Positions 15,675 to 22,679 of a DNA stretch of 28,036 bases are shown piece after piece. This stretch comes from Lysobacteraceae bacterium UBA6001 (GTDB lineage Bacteria > Pseudomonadota > Gammaproteobacteria > Xanthomonadales > Xanthomonadaceae). The notes beneath the pieces are model-generated. The model did no database searches, had not been told where the DNA came from, and saw nothing but the letters and a program-made list of their open reading frames with translations. Both the position numbers and the translations under genes were made by a program. The first letter of the stretch is position 1; every line of letters starts with the position of its first letter. The stretch spans positions 1 to 28,036 of the forward strand of contig DJAN01000002.1 in assembly GCA_002429615.1 (NCBI GenBank), given 5' to 3'.

Positions 15675-16994
15675 ATGTCTGCCACCGCCCCCGTCCGCGA
15701 TTTCGACGAAGGCTCCCTCCCCCAGCGCATCCTGCTGGTGGAGAATTCGCGCACGTTCACCACGTTGCTGCGCGAAGCCATCGAACAGCGTGTCGAACTG
15801 CCGGTCACCGTGGTCTCCACGCTGGCCGAAGCGGCGCGCGTGCTGGACGAGGAACAGGGCTGGTTCCTGGCGCTCACCGGCCTGGTGCTGGTGGATGGCG
15901 ACCGCGACCAGGTGGTGGAGTTCTTCACCGCGCGCAACCTGCCCACGGTGGTGGTGAGCGGCGTCTACGACGAGGACCTGCGCCGGCGCGTGCTGCAGCA
16001 GCAGATCATCGACTACGTGGTGAAGAACGCCCCGGGCAGCATCGACTACCTGGCCTGGCTGGTGCAGCGCCTGGAGCGCAACCGGCGCATCTCGGCGCTG
16101 GTGGTGGATGATTCGCTGTCCGCGCGCACCTATGCGGCGAGCCTGCTGCAGATGTATGGCTACCGCGTGGTCGCCGTCGCCGACGGTGCCGCCGGCCTGC
16201 AGGCGATCGAGCAGGACCCGAGCATCCGCCTGGCGATCGTGGACCAGGAGATGCCCGGCATGGAGGGGGTGGAATTCACCCGCCGGCTGCGCAGCCTGCG
16301 CAGTCGCGACAAGGTCGCGGTGATCGGCATTTCCGGCAACACCGACCCCTCGCTGATCCCGCGCTTCCTCAAGAACGGCGCCAACGACTTCCTGCGCAAG
16401 CCGTTCTCGCGCGAGGAATTCTTCTGCCGCGTCTCGCAGAACATCGACCAGCTGGAGCTGATCGGCACGCTGCAGGACCTGGCCACCCGCGACTACCTCA
16501 CCGGCCTGCCCAACCGCCGACACTTCCTGGAACAGAGCCAGCGCACGCTGCCGCGCCTGCTGTCCGAGCGCCACAGCGTGACCGCGGCGATGCTGGACAT
16601 CGACCACTTCAAGCACATCAACGACACCTGGGGCCACGAGGCCGGCGACGACGCACTGCGCGCGGTGGCCTCGACCGTGGCGGCGCATGCGCGCCCGCAG
16701 GACCTGGCCGCGCGCTTCGGCGGCGAGGAATTCTGCCTGCTGGTGCCGGGCCTGGCGCCGGATGAGGCGGTGGACTATTTCGAGCAGCTGCGCCAGCGCA
16801 TCGAAGCGCTACGGGTACCGGTGGGCGGGCAGGAACTGCGCATGACGGTCAGCATCGGCTTCTGCACCGCACGCCGCCATGACGAATCGCTGCACCATCT
16901 GCTCGGCGAGGCCGACAAGCACCTGTACCTGGCCAAGGCCGCCGGCCGCAATCGGCTGAGCTACGCGCTGCCGGCCGGCGCCGCCGCGGCGTAA
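15675..16994 (+). CDS. diguanylate cyclase response regulator, REC-REC-GGDEF
   Basis: This 439-residue cytoplasmic protein should make cyclic di-GMP under control of phosphorylation, with a PleD-like layout. The first receiver (about 17-130) has E23, D74, S95 and K117 but lacks a full acidic pocket (LVENS). The second (about 139-255) is canonical: D145-D146, phosphoacceptor D190 in VDQEMPGM, S220 and K242 in RKPF. The GGDEF domain (about 270-430) has the active motif GGEEF at 349-353 and the inhibitory I-site R340-P-Q-D343 exactly five residues upstream, so product inhibition is expected. The ATG at 15675 is chosen because the domain starts right after it; the frame stays open far upstream by chance. 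No partner histidine kinase is adjacent. A sigma-28-type promoter precedes it. Confidence 0.9.
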   Translation: MSATAPVRDFDEGSLPQRILLVENSRTFTTLLREAIEQRVELPVTVVSTLAEAARVLDEEQGWFLALTGLVLVDGDRDQVVEFFTARNLPTVVVSGVYDEDLRRRVLQQQIIDYVVKNAPGSIDYLAWLVQRLERNRRISALVVDDSLSARTYAASLLQMYGYRVVAVADGAAGLQAIEQDPSIRLAIVDQEMPGMEGVEFTRRLRSLRSRDKVAVIGISGNTDPSLIPRFLKNGANDFLRKPFSREEFFCRVSQNIDQLELIGTLQDLATRDYLTGLPNRRHFLEQSQRTLPRLLSERHSVTAAMLDIDHFKHINDTWGHEAGDDALRAVASTVAAHARPQDLAARFGGEEFCLLVPGLAPDEAVDYFEQLRQRIEALRVPVGGQELRMTVSIGFCTARRHDESLHHLLGEADKHLYLAKAAGRNRLSYALPAGAAAA

Positions 16995-17026
16995 CCCGCG
17001 CCCCCTGCGCCGGCGGGCGCCGGCGT

Positions 17027-17071
17027 GCCTTGATCCGGATCAAGGCCGCGCTTTCGTCGCACCGCCATGCT
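17027..17071 (+). promoter_or_regulatory. perfect FNR/Anr-type box and promoter of bacteriohemerythrin
   Basis: GCCTTGATCCGGATCAAGGC (17027-17046) is a perfect 20-bp palindrome containing TTGAT-N4-ATCAA (17030-17043), the exact FNR/Anr/Dnr consensus. Its centre is 17036.5. A weak -10 (CATGCT, 17066-17071) would put the start of transcription at about 17078, placing the box at -41.5, the class II activation position. The hemerythrin ATG is at 17102. Confidence 0.75.
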
Positions 17072-17101
17072 GACCCCGCTCACATAAGAGGGGGAAAGAC
17101 G

Positions 17102-17563
17102 ATGGCGCTGCTGACCTGGCAGGAAGAACTCAACACCGGCATCGAGGTGATCGATCATCAGCACCAGCGCATCGTGGAGATGATCAACCATCTGCACGTG
17201 GCGCGGCATAGCCTGGAACCGATGGCGGTAGCCGAGGTGATCGACGAACTGGTGGACTACACGCTGTCCCACTTCGCCTTCGAGGAGGAGTTGATGGAGG
17301 AAGCGGGCTACCCGTTCTGCGCGGCGCACAAGCGCGTGCATGAGGTGTTCGGCAAGCGGGTGATGGAATACCGGCTGCGATTCGCTGCCGGCGAGGATAT
17401 CGCCGACGAGCTGCGCGCGATGCTGGCGCGCTGGCTGTTCAACCATATCCGCGGGGATGACCAGGCGTATGCGGAGACGGTGAAGCGGCATCTCAACCGG
17501 TTCACGCGCGAGCACGAAGAGGGGCGGTGGTTGTCGCGGACGTTGCGACGGTTGTTTGGGTGA
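17102..17563 (+). CDS. bacteriohemerythrin (O2-binding di-iron protein)
   Basis: This 153-residue four-helix protein reversibly binds oxygen, and perhaps NO, at a di-iron centre. All seven iron ligands of the bacteriohemerythrin family are in place: H21, H57, E61, H76, H80, H115 and D120. Family landmarks are [20 protein letters not shown] at the start and HKRVHEVF. The chosen ATG follows a strong purine-rich site (AGAGGGGGAAAG); an earlier ATG at 17030 lies inside the FNR palindrome and is unlikely. It is a single-domain protein next to a diguanylate cyclase. The FNR-type box upstream suggests induction when oxygen is low. Confidence 0.92.
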   Translation: MALLTWQEELNTGIEVIDHQHQRIVEMINHLHVARHSLEPMAVAEVIDELVDYTLSHFAFEEELMEEAGYPFCAAHKRVHEVFGKRVMEYRLRFAAGEDIADELRAMLARWLFNHIRGDDQAYAETVKRHLNRFTREHEEGRWLSRTLRRLFG

Positions 17564-17616
17564 GGCATGTGGTTGGCCGCATTATAAAGAGCCAACAACC
17601 GGCTCAGAATCCAAGG

Positions 17617-17856
17617 TTATGCACCGCGTACCGGGCGTTCGATGAGTTCGATCTCATCGAGCGCTGACTCGGCAGTGTAGTGAACCAGGCCGCCGAAGTC
17701 GGTGTCGACCATGATGCCTACACCGAGATACCCCCAACTCTCGTGACCCGGCAGACACCTTCCCGTGTCCATCGAAGCGACGACCTTGCCTCGGTATACG
17801 GTGTCGATGCTCACGATGTCGCCAGGCTCGATTTCGATGCCGCTTGCGTATTTCAT
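17617..17856 (-). CDS. uncharacterised small protein (79 aa)
   Basis: I do not recognise a named family with certainty. The protein is acidic and looks beta-rich, beginning KYASGIEIEPGDIVSIDTVYRGKVV, followed by WGYLGVGIMVDTDFGGLVHYT and a final DEIELIERP. The GDIV-x-GKVV opening resembles small SH3/KOW-like beta-barrels. No signal peptide or membrane segment is seen. It follows the 117-aa hypothetical on the same strand with 135 bp between, in a region of visibly lower GC. The coherent protein pattern makes it likely real. Confidence 0.65.
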   Translation of the reverse strand: MKYASGIEIEPGDIVSIDTVYRGKVVASMDTGRCLPGHESWGYLGVGIMVDTDFGGLVHYTAESALDEIELIERPVRGA

Positions 17857-17991
17857 GGCTTTCTCGCCGATACAGGGCGGTGGACTTCGGACTTGCGTTA
17901 TCCGCCCAGATGGAAGTCGATGGGCATGAGTTCGACGGCCTTGCCACTATCCCTCGCGGCTTCCGGCCTCAATGATGCGTCGGCCTGATTG

Positions 17992-18342
17992 TCAGGGCGC
18001 ATCCGGTGGCACGCCATAGAACGACAGCGCAATGCTACAGCCAAGCTCGCCAGCCAAGGCGACGACCTGGTGTGGGATCCGGTAGCTAGGCCACGGGCGA
18101 TCATCGGTAGCCAGATCATAGACGCCGAAGTCGATCGTGCTGGCCGAGAACCCCAGGCTCCGGAGAAGAAGGAGGTCTTGCTTATGCTTGCGGATGAATC
18201 GGGCCGCTTGCGTTGCTTGGGCGGCAATTCCATCGGCGCTGGATAGCAAGATGTTGAAGCCGGACGTCTTGATGGGGCCTCGGCTCTCTAAAAAGCCAGG
18301 ATCACCCTGCCAGAAGACGCGGGTGGGTTGGAATGAGGACAT
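17992..18342 (-). CDS. uncharacterised small protein (116 aa)
   Basis: This hypothetical protein starts most sensibly at the ATG 18342 (MSSFQPTRVFWQGD); the frame is open to 18402. It has a hydrophobic strand GFNILLSSAD, a helix-rich middle (AARFIRKHKQDLLLLRSLGF), then STIDFGVYDL and a C-terminal SYRIPHQVVALAGELGCSIALSFYGVP. The layout resembles small cytoplasmic proteins of the immunity or DUF4279 kind, but I cannot name the family. No strong ribosome-binding site is seen. It lies in the lower-GC stretch and shares strand with its neighbours. Confidence 0.6.
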   Translation of the reverse strand: MSSFQPTRVFWQGDPGFLESRGPIKTSGFNILLSSADGIAAQATQAARFIRKHKQDLLLLRSLGFSASTIDFGVYDLATDDRPWPSYRIPHQVVALAGELGCSIALSFYGVPPDAP

Positions 18343-18458
18343 TGCGAGAAACTTACGAACCTTGGTCGTTGATCCCGAAGCCCGAAGCATGCATGAAGGC
18401 ATCTATGCGTCCTGACTACCTAACCAGATGGACCCCTAGGTCCGGCTATTGAAATCCG

Positions 18459-18596
18459 CTAAGCGCCGATGGCGGCGGTTGTCGGGGCCCTGTCGTCAAA
18501 CCACGTTCTAGAACGGCCCTTTTGTACACAACCCAGCGGGCCAAGGGTCGCCTTGGCGGCCGCGTTGATCAGACGTGAGTGCTCGGGTGTCGTCAT
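18459..18596 (-). pseudogene. truncated fragment resembling a DUF4304-like protein N-terminus
   Basis: The 45-codon frame MTTPEHSRLINAAAKATLG then PLGCVQKGRSRTWFDD resembles the first 35 residues of a family of hypothetical proteins that continue with a GWW..VEFQPS core. Here the frame runs into ATTAAIGA-like residues and stops, and no other frame downstream restores the core. I read it as a broken remnant. The flanks 18343-18458 and 18597-18695 hold no other gene I can support. The call rests on remembered family resemblance and may be wrong. Confidence 0.3.
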
Positions 18597-18695
18597 GGGA
18601 GAGCAGTTTGCGCCGTTATGGGCGAAGAACGACCGGCTCGGGTCTGGAGCGGAGGCCAGCACGCCCCGACAACCTCCATCGACCCAGAGCGGATA

Positions 18696-19019
18696 CTACA
18701 ACTCGTCGTCTCTCAGGTCGGCGAGCCTGGCAATCCCGGTGAGCAAGACGACCACCCCCAACACAGCGAGTCCCACCTTAATGAGGGGCGATCCCGCCGC
18801 CGTCAGCAGCGACACGACGCCCATCATTAGCAGACTGGCAGCCTGACCCGCAGCACCGGACTTCGAGGCACTGCGCCCAAATAGCTGCCATCGCGCTTTC
18901 AGCAATGGGCGAAGTCGCGAAGATGGATTGATCCAGGTGACATGGATCATTCCCATGCCCAACAACAGAAAAATGGCACCGCCCGCGAGCAGTCCATGGA
19001 ATTGCGTCGGCAATGACAT
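18696..19019 (-). CDS. small membrane protein of unknown function (107 aa)
   Basis: The ATG at 19019 follows GGGGGAGTTCAC, a strong ribosome-binding site, which decides this start over the open frame to 19208. The protein has a first membrane segment at about 11-30 (LLAGGAIFLLLGMGMIHVTWI), a basic loop (PLLKARWQLFGRSASKS), then two hydrophobic stretches at about 58-96 (AASLLMMGVVSLLTAAGSP and VGLAVLGVVVLLTGIARL), so probably three segments. The end is acidic (DLRDDEL). No family is recognised. It lies 52 bp past the MFS gene stop and could be read from the same transcript. Confidence 0.7.
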   Translation of the reverse strand: MSLPTQFHGLLAGGAIFLLLGMGMIHVTWINPSSRLRPLLKARWQLFGRSASKSGAAGQAASLLMMGVVSLLTAAGSPLIKVGLAVLGVVVLLTGIARLADLRDDEL

Positions 19020-19071
19020 GTGAACTCCCCCGCTCGCTTTGCCCGGACCAAGAGCGACACGCCAGATGCCC

Positions 19072-20376
19072 TCACAACGTCTCCGGTCGATCCACGCCCC
19101 CCAAATACCGCCGCGACAGCAGCAACGCCCCCAGACTGATCGCCGCCGCCACCGCCAGATACGCCCCCACCGCCGCCAACCCATACCGCTCCGCCAGCGT
19201 GGTCGCAATATAAGGCGCCGGCGCCGCCCCCAGGATCCCCGCCAGGTTGAACGACAACGACGCGCCCGTATACCGCACCTGCACCGGGTACAGCTGGGAC
19301 AGCAGCGTCCCGCACGGCCCGTAGGTCAGGCCCATGAAGAAGAACCCCACCGCCAGGAACACCAGCACGCGCAGCGCGTCGCCGGCCACGAACAGCGGCG
19401 CGAAGCACAGCCCGAAGGCGATGATGCAGATACTGGCGATCACCATCGCCGGCGCGGTACCACCACGGTCACCCCACCGCGCCGATACCGGAATGCCCAG
19501 CGCGAAGAACACGATGCCGGCCATCTGCAACAGCAGGAATTCCTCCTTCGGATACCCCAGCTTCGCCGTGCCGTGGCCCAGCGCCCATACCGTCATCAGG
19601 TAGAACAGCGCGAAGGTGGCGAACGTCGCCAGCGTGCCCAGCACCACCTCCACCGCGTGCCGCGACAACACCGTGCGCAGCGGCAGGCGCACGCGCTCGG
19701 CGCGGTCGATGGCACGCTGGAAATCCGGGGTCTCGGTGATGCTCAGCCGCACCCACAGGCCGACCAGCACCAGCAGCGCACTGGCGATGAAGGGAATGCG
19801 CCAACCCCAGGCAATGAACTGCGCGTCGCTCAGCACGCCGCCCAGCAGCAGGAACGTGGACGTCGAGAGCAGGAAGCCCAACGGCGCGCCAAACTGCGGA
19901 AACATCCCGTACCACGCACGCTTGCCCGGCGGTGCGTTCTCGGTCGCCAGCAGCACCGCCCCGCCCCACTCTCCGCCCAGGCCCAGGCCCTGGCCGAAAC
20001 GGCACAGCGCCAGCAGCGCGGGCGCCCACACGCCGATCTGCGCGTAACCCGGCAGCAGGCCGATGGTCACCGTGGAAACGCCCATCGTCAGCAGCGCCGC
20101 CACCAGCGTGGCCTTGCGGCCGATGCGGTCGCCGAAGTGGCCGAACAACGCCGAGCCCACCGGGCGCGCGATGAACGCCACCGCGAACGTCGCCAGCGAC
20201 TGCAGCCGTGCCGCGCTGGCATCACCGGCGGGAAAGAACAGCGTGGGGAACACCAGCACAGCGGCGGTGGCGTAGATGTAGAAATCGAAGAATTCGATCG
20301 TGGTGCCGACCAGGCTGGCCAGCAGGACCCGTCGCGTGGAATTGGCGGGTGGAACGGAAACGGCGGCGACGCTCAT
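19072..20376 (-). CDS. MFS transporter, metabolite:H+ symporter (MHS) family
   Basis: This 434-residue inner-membrane carrier has the MHS hallmarks: ASLVGTTIEFFDFYIYATAAVLVFP at the start, FGHFGDRIGRKATL (the MFS loop 2-3 signature), LCRFGQGLGLGGEWGGAVLLATENAPPGKRAWYG, and about twelve hydrophobic segments. Relatives carry dicarboxylates, shikimate, betaine or similar small molecules. It lies 90 bp after puuC on the same strand, so a polyamine- or GABA-related cargo is possible but not shown. The start has no strong ribosome-binding site. It stands in the place where enteric loci carry the PuuP permease, but it belongs to another superfamily. Confidence 0.9.
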   Translation of the reverse strand: MSVAAVSVPPANSTRRVLLASLVGTTIEFFDFYIYATAAVLVFPTLFFPAGDASAARLQSLATFAVAFIARPVGSALFGHFGDRIGRKATLVAALLTMGVSTVTIGLLPGYAQIGVWAPALLALCRFGQGLGLGGEWGGAVLLATENAPPGKRAWYGMFPQFGAPLGFLLSTSTFLLLGGVLSDAQFIAWGWRIPFIASALLVLVGLWVRLSITETPDFQRAIDRAERVRLPLRTVLSRHAVEVVLGTLATFATFALFYLMTVWALGHGTAKLGYPKEEFLLLQMAGIVFFALGIPVSARWGDRGGTAPAMVIASICIIAFGLCFAPLFVAGDALRVLVFLAVGFFFMGLTYGPCGTLLSQLYPVQVRYTGASLSFNLAGILGAAPAPYIATTLAERYGLAAVGAYLAVAAAISLGALLLSRRYLGGVDRPETL

Positions 20377-20407
20377 GGAAGGATCGATGCGGAACGGTCG
20401 ACGGATT

Positions 20408-20454
20408 CTGTCAGATCGATGACAGCCCTGCCCGCTACGGTTGCGTCCGCAACC
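20408..20454. promoter_or_regulatory. two short inverted repeats between puuC and the MFS gene
   Basis: CTGTCA-N6-TGACAG (20408-20425) and GGTTGCGTCCGCAACC (20439-20454) are two perfect 6-bp stems in the 90-bp gap. Neither is followed by a T-run. They may be a weak attenuator pair or an operator for the MFS gene. Role unknown. Confidence 0.4.
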
Positions 20455-20466
20455 ATCGCCGGCGGC

Positions 20467-21966
20467 TCAGGCCAGGTTGATCCAGGTGGCTTTCATCTCG
20501 GTGTACTTGTCGAAGGCATGCAGCGACTTGTCGCGTCCGTTGCCGGACTGCTTGTAGCCGCCGAACGGCGCGGTCATGTCACCGCCGTCCCAGTAGTTCA
20601 CCCAGACGCTGCCGGCACGCAGCGCGCGCGCCACGCGATGGGCGCGGGAGATATCGCGCGTCCATACGCCGGCCGCCAGGCCGTATTCGCTGTCGTTGGC
20701 GATGCGCAGCGCCTGCGCTTCGTCGTCGAAGGTCAGCACCGCGAGCACCGGGCCGAAGATCTCCTCCCGCGCGATGGTGTGCTCCGGCGCGACGTCGTCG
20801 AACACGGTCGGTTCGACATAGCTGCCGCCCTCCACCACCTCGGCGCGCTTGCCGCCCAGCAACAGGCGCGCGCCATCGGCGCTGCCACGGGCGATGTAGT
20901 CCAGCACGCGGCCGGCCTGGACCTCGTCGACCAGCGCGCCCATCGCGGCGTCCGGGTCGAAGGGATGGCGCGGCTGCATGCGCCGGCCGGCGGCCACCAC
21001 GCGGGCGACGAACTCATCCTTGATCGAACGCTCCACCAGCAGGCGCGAGGCCGCGGTGCAGACTTCGCCCTGGTTGTAGAAGATCGCGCCGGCCGCGGCC
21101 TCGGCGGCGCGATCCAGGTCCGGCGCGTCGGCGAACACCAGGTTCGGGCTCTTGCCGCCGCACTCCATGTAGGCGCGTTTCATGTTCGACAGGCCGGCGC
21201 ATTGCAGCAGGCGCCGGCCCACCGCGGTGGAGCCGGTGAATACCAGCCCGTCGACGTCCATGTGCAGCGCCAGCGGTTCGCCGGCGCCCTTGCCGAAGCC
21301 CGGCACGACGTTGAACACGCCGTCCGGGATGCCCGCCTCCGCGGCCAGTGCCGCCACCCGGATCGCGCTCAGCGGCGACTTCTCCGACGGCTTGAGCACC
21401 ACCGAGTTGCCGGCGGCCAGCGCCGGGGCGATCTTCCAGCAGGCCATCAGCAGCGGGAAATTCCACGGCACGATCGCGCCGACCACGCCGAGCGGTTCGC
21501 GGGTGATCAGGCCCAGCTCATCGATGCCGGTCGGCGCGACTTCGCCATAGACCTTGTCGATCGCTTCGGCGGTCCAGTTCAGGCAACGCACGCTGGCGGC
21601 GAGGTCGACGCTGCGCGCGTCACGCACCGGCTTGCCCATGTCCAGCGACTCCAGCAGCGCCAGCTCGTCGGCATGCGCTTCCACCAGCTGCGCGAATTTC
21701 TGCATCACGCGCTTGCGATGCGCCGGCTTGGCACGCGCCCACACCCCGGCCTCGAAGCTGCGCCGCGCCGCGGCGACGGCACGCTGGATATCTTCCTCGC
21801 CGCCCTTGGCGACGCGTCCGAGCAGGCGTCCATCGATCGGGCTGTGGCAATCGAAGGTGGCGCCGCTGGCGGCATCCACATAGCGGCCATCGATGAAGGC
21901 GCGCGTTTCCGGGCGCAGCGCATCGGCCAGGGCCTGCCAGTCTTCTCGGGTCTTGGGCGTGGACAT
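20467..21966 (-). CDS. puuC: gamma-glutamyl-gamma-aminobutyraldehyde dehydrogenase
   Basis: This 499-residue NAD(P)-dependent aldehyde dehydrogenase converts gamma-glutamyl-aminobutyraldehyde to gamma-glutamyl-GABA, between PuuB and PuuD. The catalytic cysteine is C303 in FYNQGEVCTAASRLL and the base is E268 in MECGGKSPN. The VPWNFPLLMACWKIAPALAAGN stretch is at 166-187. The C-terminal SGNGRDKSLHAFDKYTEMKATWI is nearly the PuuC ending. A GGAG site lies before the ATG. It follows puuR by 21 bp in the same direction, so it should be controlled by the divergent puuR promoter region. It may also act on 4-aminobutanal from the transaminase route. Confidence 0.92.
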   Translation of the reverse strand: MSTPKTREDWQALADALRPETRAFIDGRYVDAASGATFDCHSPIDGRLLGRVAKGGEEDIQRAVAAARRSFEAGVWARAKPAHRKRVMQKFAQLVEAHADELALLESLDMGKPVRDARSVDLAASVRCLNWTAEAIDKVYGEVAPTGIDELGLITREPLGVVGAIVPWNFPLLMACWKIAPALAAGNSVVLKPSEKSPLSAIRVAALAAEAGIPDGVFNVVPGFGKGAGEPLALHMDVDGLVFTGSTAVGRRLLQCAGLSNMKRAYMECGGKSPNLVFADAPDLDRAAEAAAGAIFYNQGEVCTAASRLLVERSIKDEFVARVVAAGRRMQPRHPFDPDAAMGALVDEVQAGRVLDYIARGSADGARLLLGGKRAEVVEGGSYVEPTVFDDVAPEHTIAREEIFGPVLAVLTFDDEAQALRIANDSEYGLAAGVWTRDISRAHRVARALRAGSVWVNYWDGGDMTAPFGGYKQSGNGRDKSLHAFDKYTEMKATWINLA

Positions 21967-21987
21967 GGCGTGTCTCCGGATCAGGTT

Positions 21988-22533
21988 TCAGAAGGTGGCC
22001 GGGGTGTTGGCGCTGACGATCACCGCCTCGTCGTCACCGACGTTGCGGAAGCGATGCGGCACGCGGCTCTCGAAGTAGTAGGCCTCGCCGGCACGCAGCA
22101 CGCGCACCTGGTGGCCGACGGTGACCTCCACGCTGCCGGAGACGATGACCCCGCCCTCCTCGCCTTCGTGGTTGAGCATGCTCTCGCCGGTATCGCTGCC
22201 GGGCGGCATCACCTCACGCAGGATGCACATGCGCCGCTGCGGGCGACGCTGGCCGACCAGGAAGTAGTGGATGCCGTCATTGCCGACGTCCGGCTGCTCG
22301 GCAGCGGCGTAGAACGGGGTGTCGGCGGCGATCTCCAGATCGTGGGTGAAGAAGTCGGCCAGCGAGATCGGGATGCCATCGAGCACCTTCTTCAACGAGG
22401 CGACCGACGGGCTGACCTTGTTCTGCTCGATCAGCGAGATCGTGCTGTTGGTCACCCCGACGCGCTTAGCCAGTTCGCGCTGGCTGAGGCCGCGCCCGGT
22501 CCGCACCAGTTGCAGGCGTGCTCCGATATCCAT
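21988..22533 (-). CDS. puuR: transcriptional regulator PuuR (XRE helix-turn-helix plus cupin)
   Basis: This 181-residue regulator has an N-terminal XRE helix-turn-helix (about 5-60; LSQRELAKRVGVTNSTISLIEQNKVSPSVASLKKVL) and a C-terminal cupin sensor domain (about 105-180; NHEGEEGGVIVSGSVEV and SRVPHRFRN). The length and the ending SANTPATF match E. coli PuuR (185 aa, SAHTPTTF), the putrescine-responsive repressor of puu genes. It is followed by puuC after 21 bp and diverges from an aminotransferase gene. The inverted repeat pair in the 146-bp gap is the natural candidate for its binding sites. Confidence 0.9.
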   Translation of the reverse strand: MDIGARLQLVRTGRGLSQRELAKRVGVTNSTISLIEQNKVSPSVASLKKVLDGIPISLADFFTHDLEIAADTPFYAAAEQPDVGNDGIHYFLVGQRRPQRRMCILREVMPPGSDTGESMLNHEGEEGGVIVSGSVEVTVGHQVRVLRAGEAYYFESRVPHRFRNVGDDEAVIVSANTPATF

Positions 22534-22572
22534 TGCCTTGTGGATCGACCCCGGGCCAGTCGTGTTGCGGAT

Positions 22573-22634
22573 ACTTTACACACCGCGGCCCCGGACCGCG
22601 CAAGCCACCGTCCAGGCCTGGGCTGGTGTAAAGT
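22573..22634. promoter_or_regulatory. candidate operator pair: perfect inverted repeat ACTTTACAC / GTGTAAAGT
   Basis: ACTTTACAC at 22573-22581 and GTGTAAAGT at 22626-22634 are exact reverse complements with centres 53 bp apart, about five helical turns. Each contains TAAAGT, which could be the -10 of the promoter reading outward on its side (minus strand for puuR-puuC, plus strand for the aminotransferase). The DNA between them is very GC-rich. Binding by PuuR is inferred from position. Confidence 0.6.
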
Positions 22635-22679
22635 TTTTTCAACGACCCGCCGGCGCGGCCGGCTTACCGGGAGCAGGTC

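Noticed and set aside
17030..17101. Start of bacteriohemerythrin at the ATG 17030
   Set aside because: It lies within the FNR palindrome, has no ribosome-binding site, and adds residues not seen in the family. ATG 17102 has a strong site.
18400..18500. Possible integron attC site next to small hypothetical genes
   Set aside because: An ACCTAAC (18418-18424) fits the RYYYAAC core, but no matching GTTRRRY partner with the right spacing was found, and no integrase is present.
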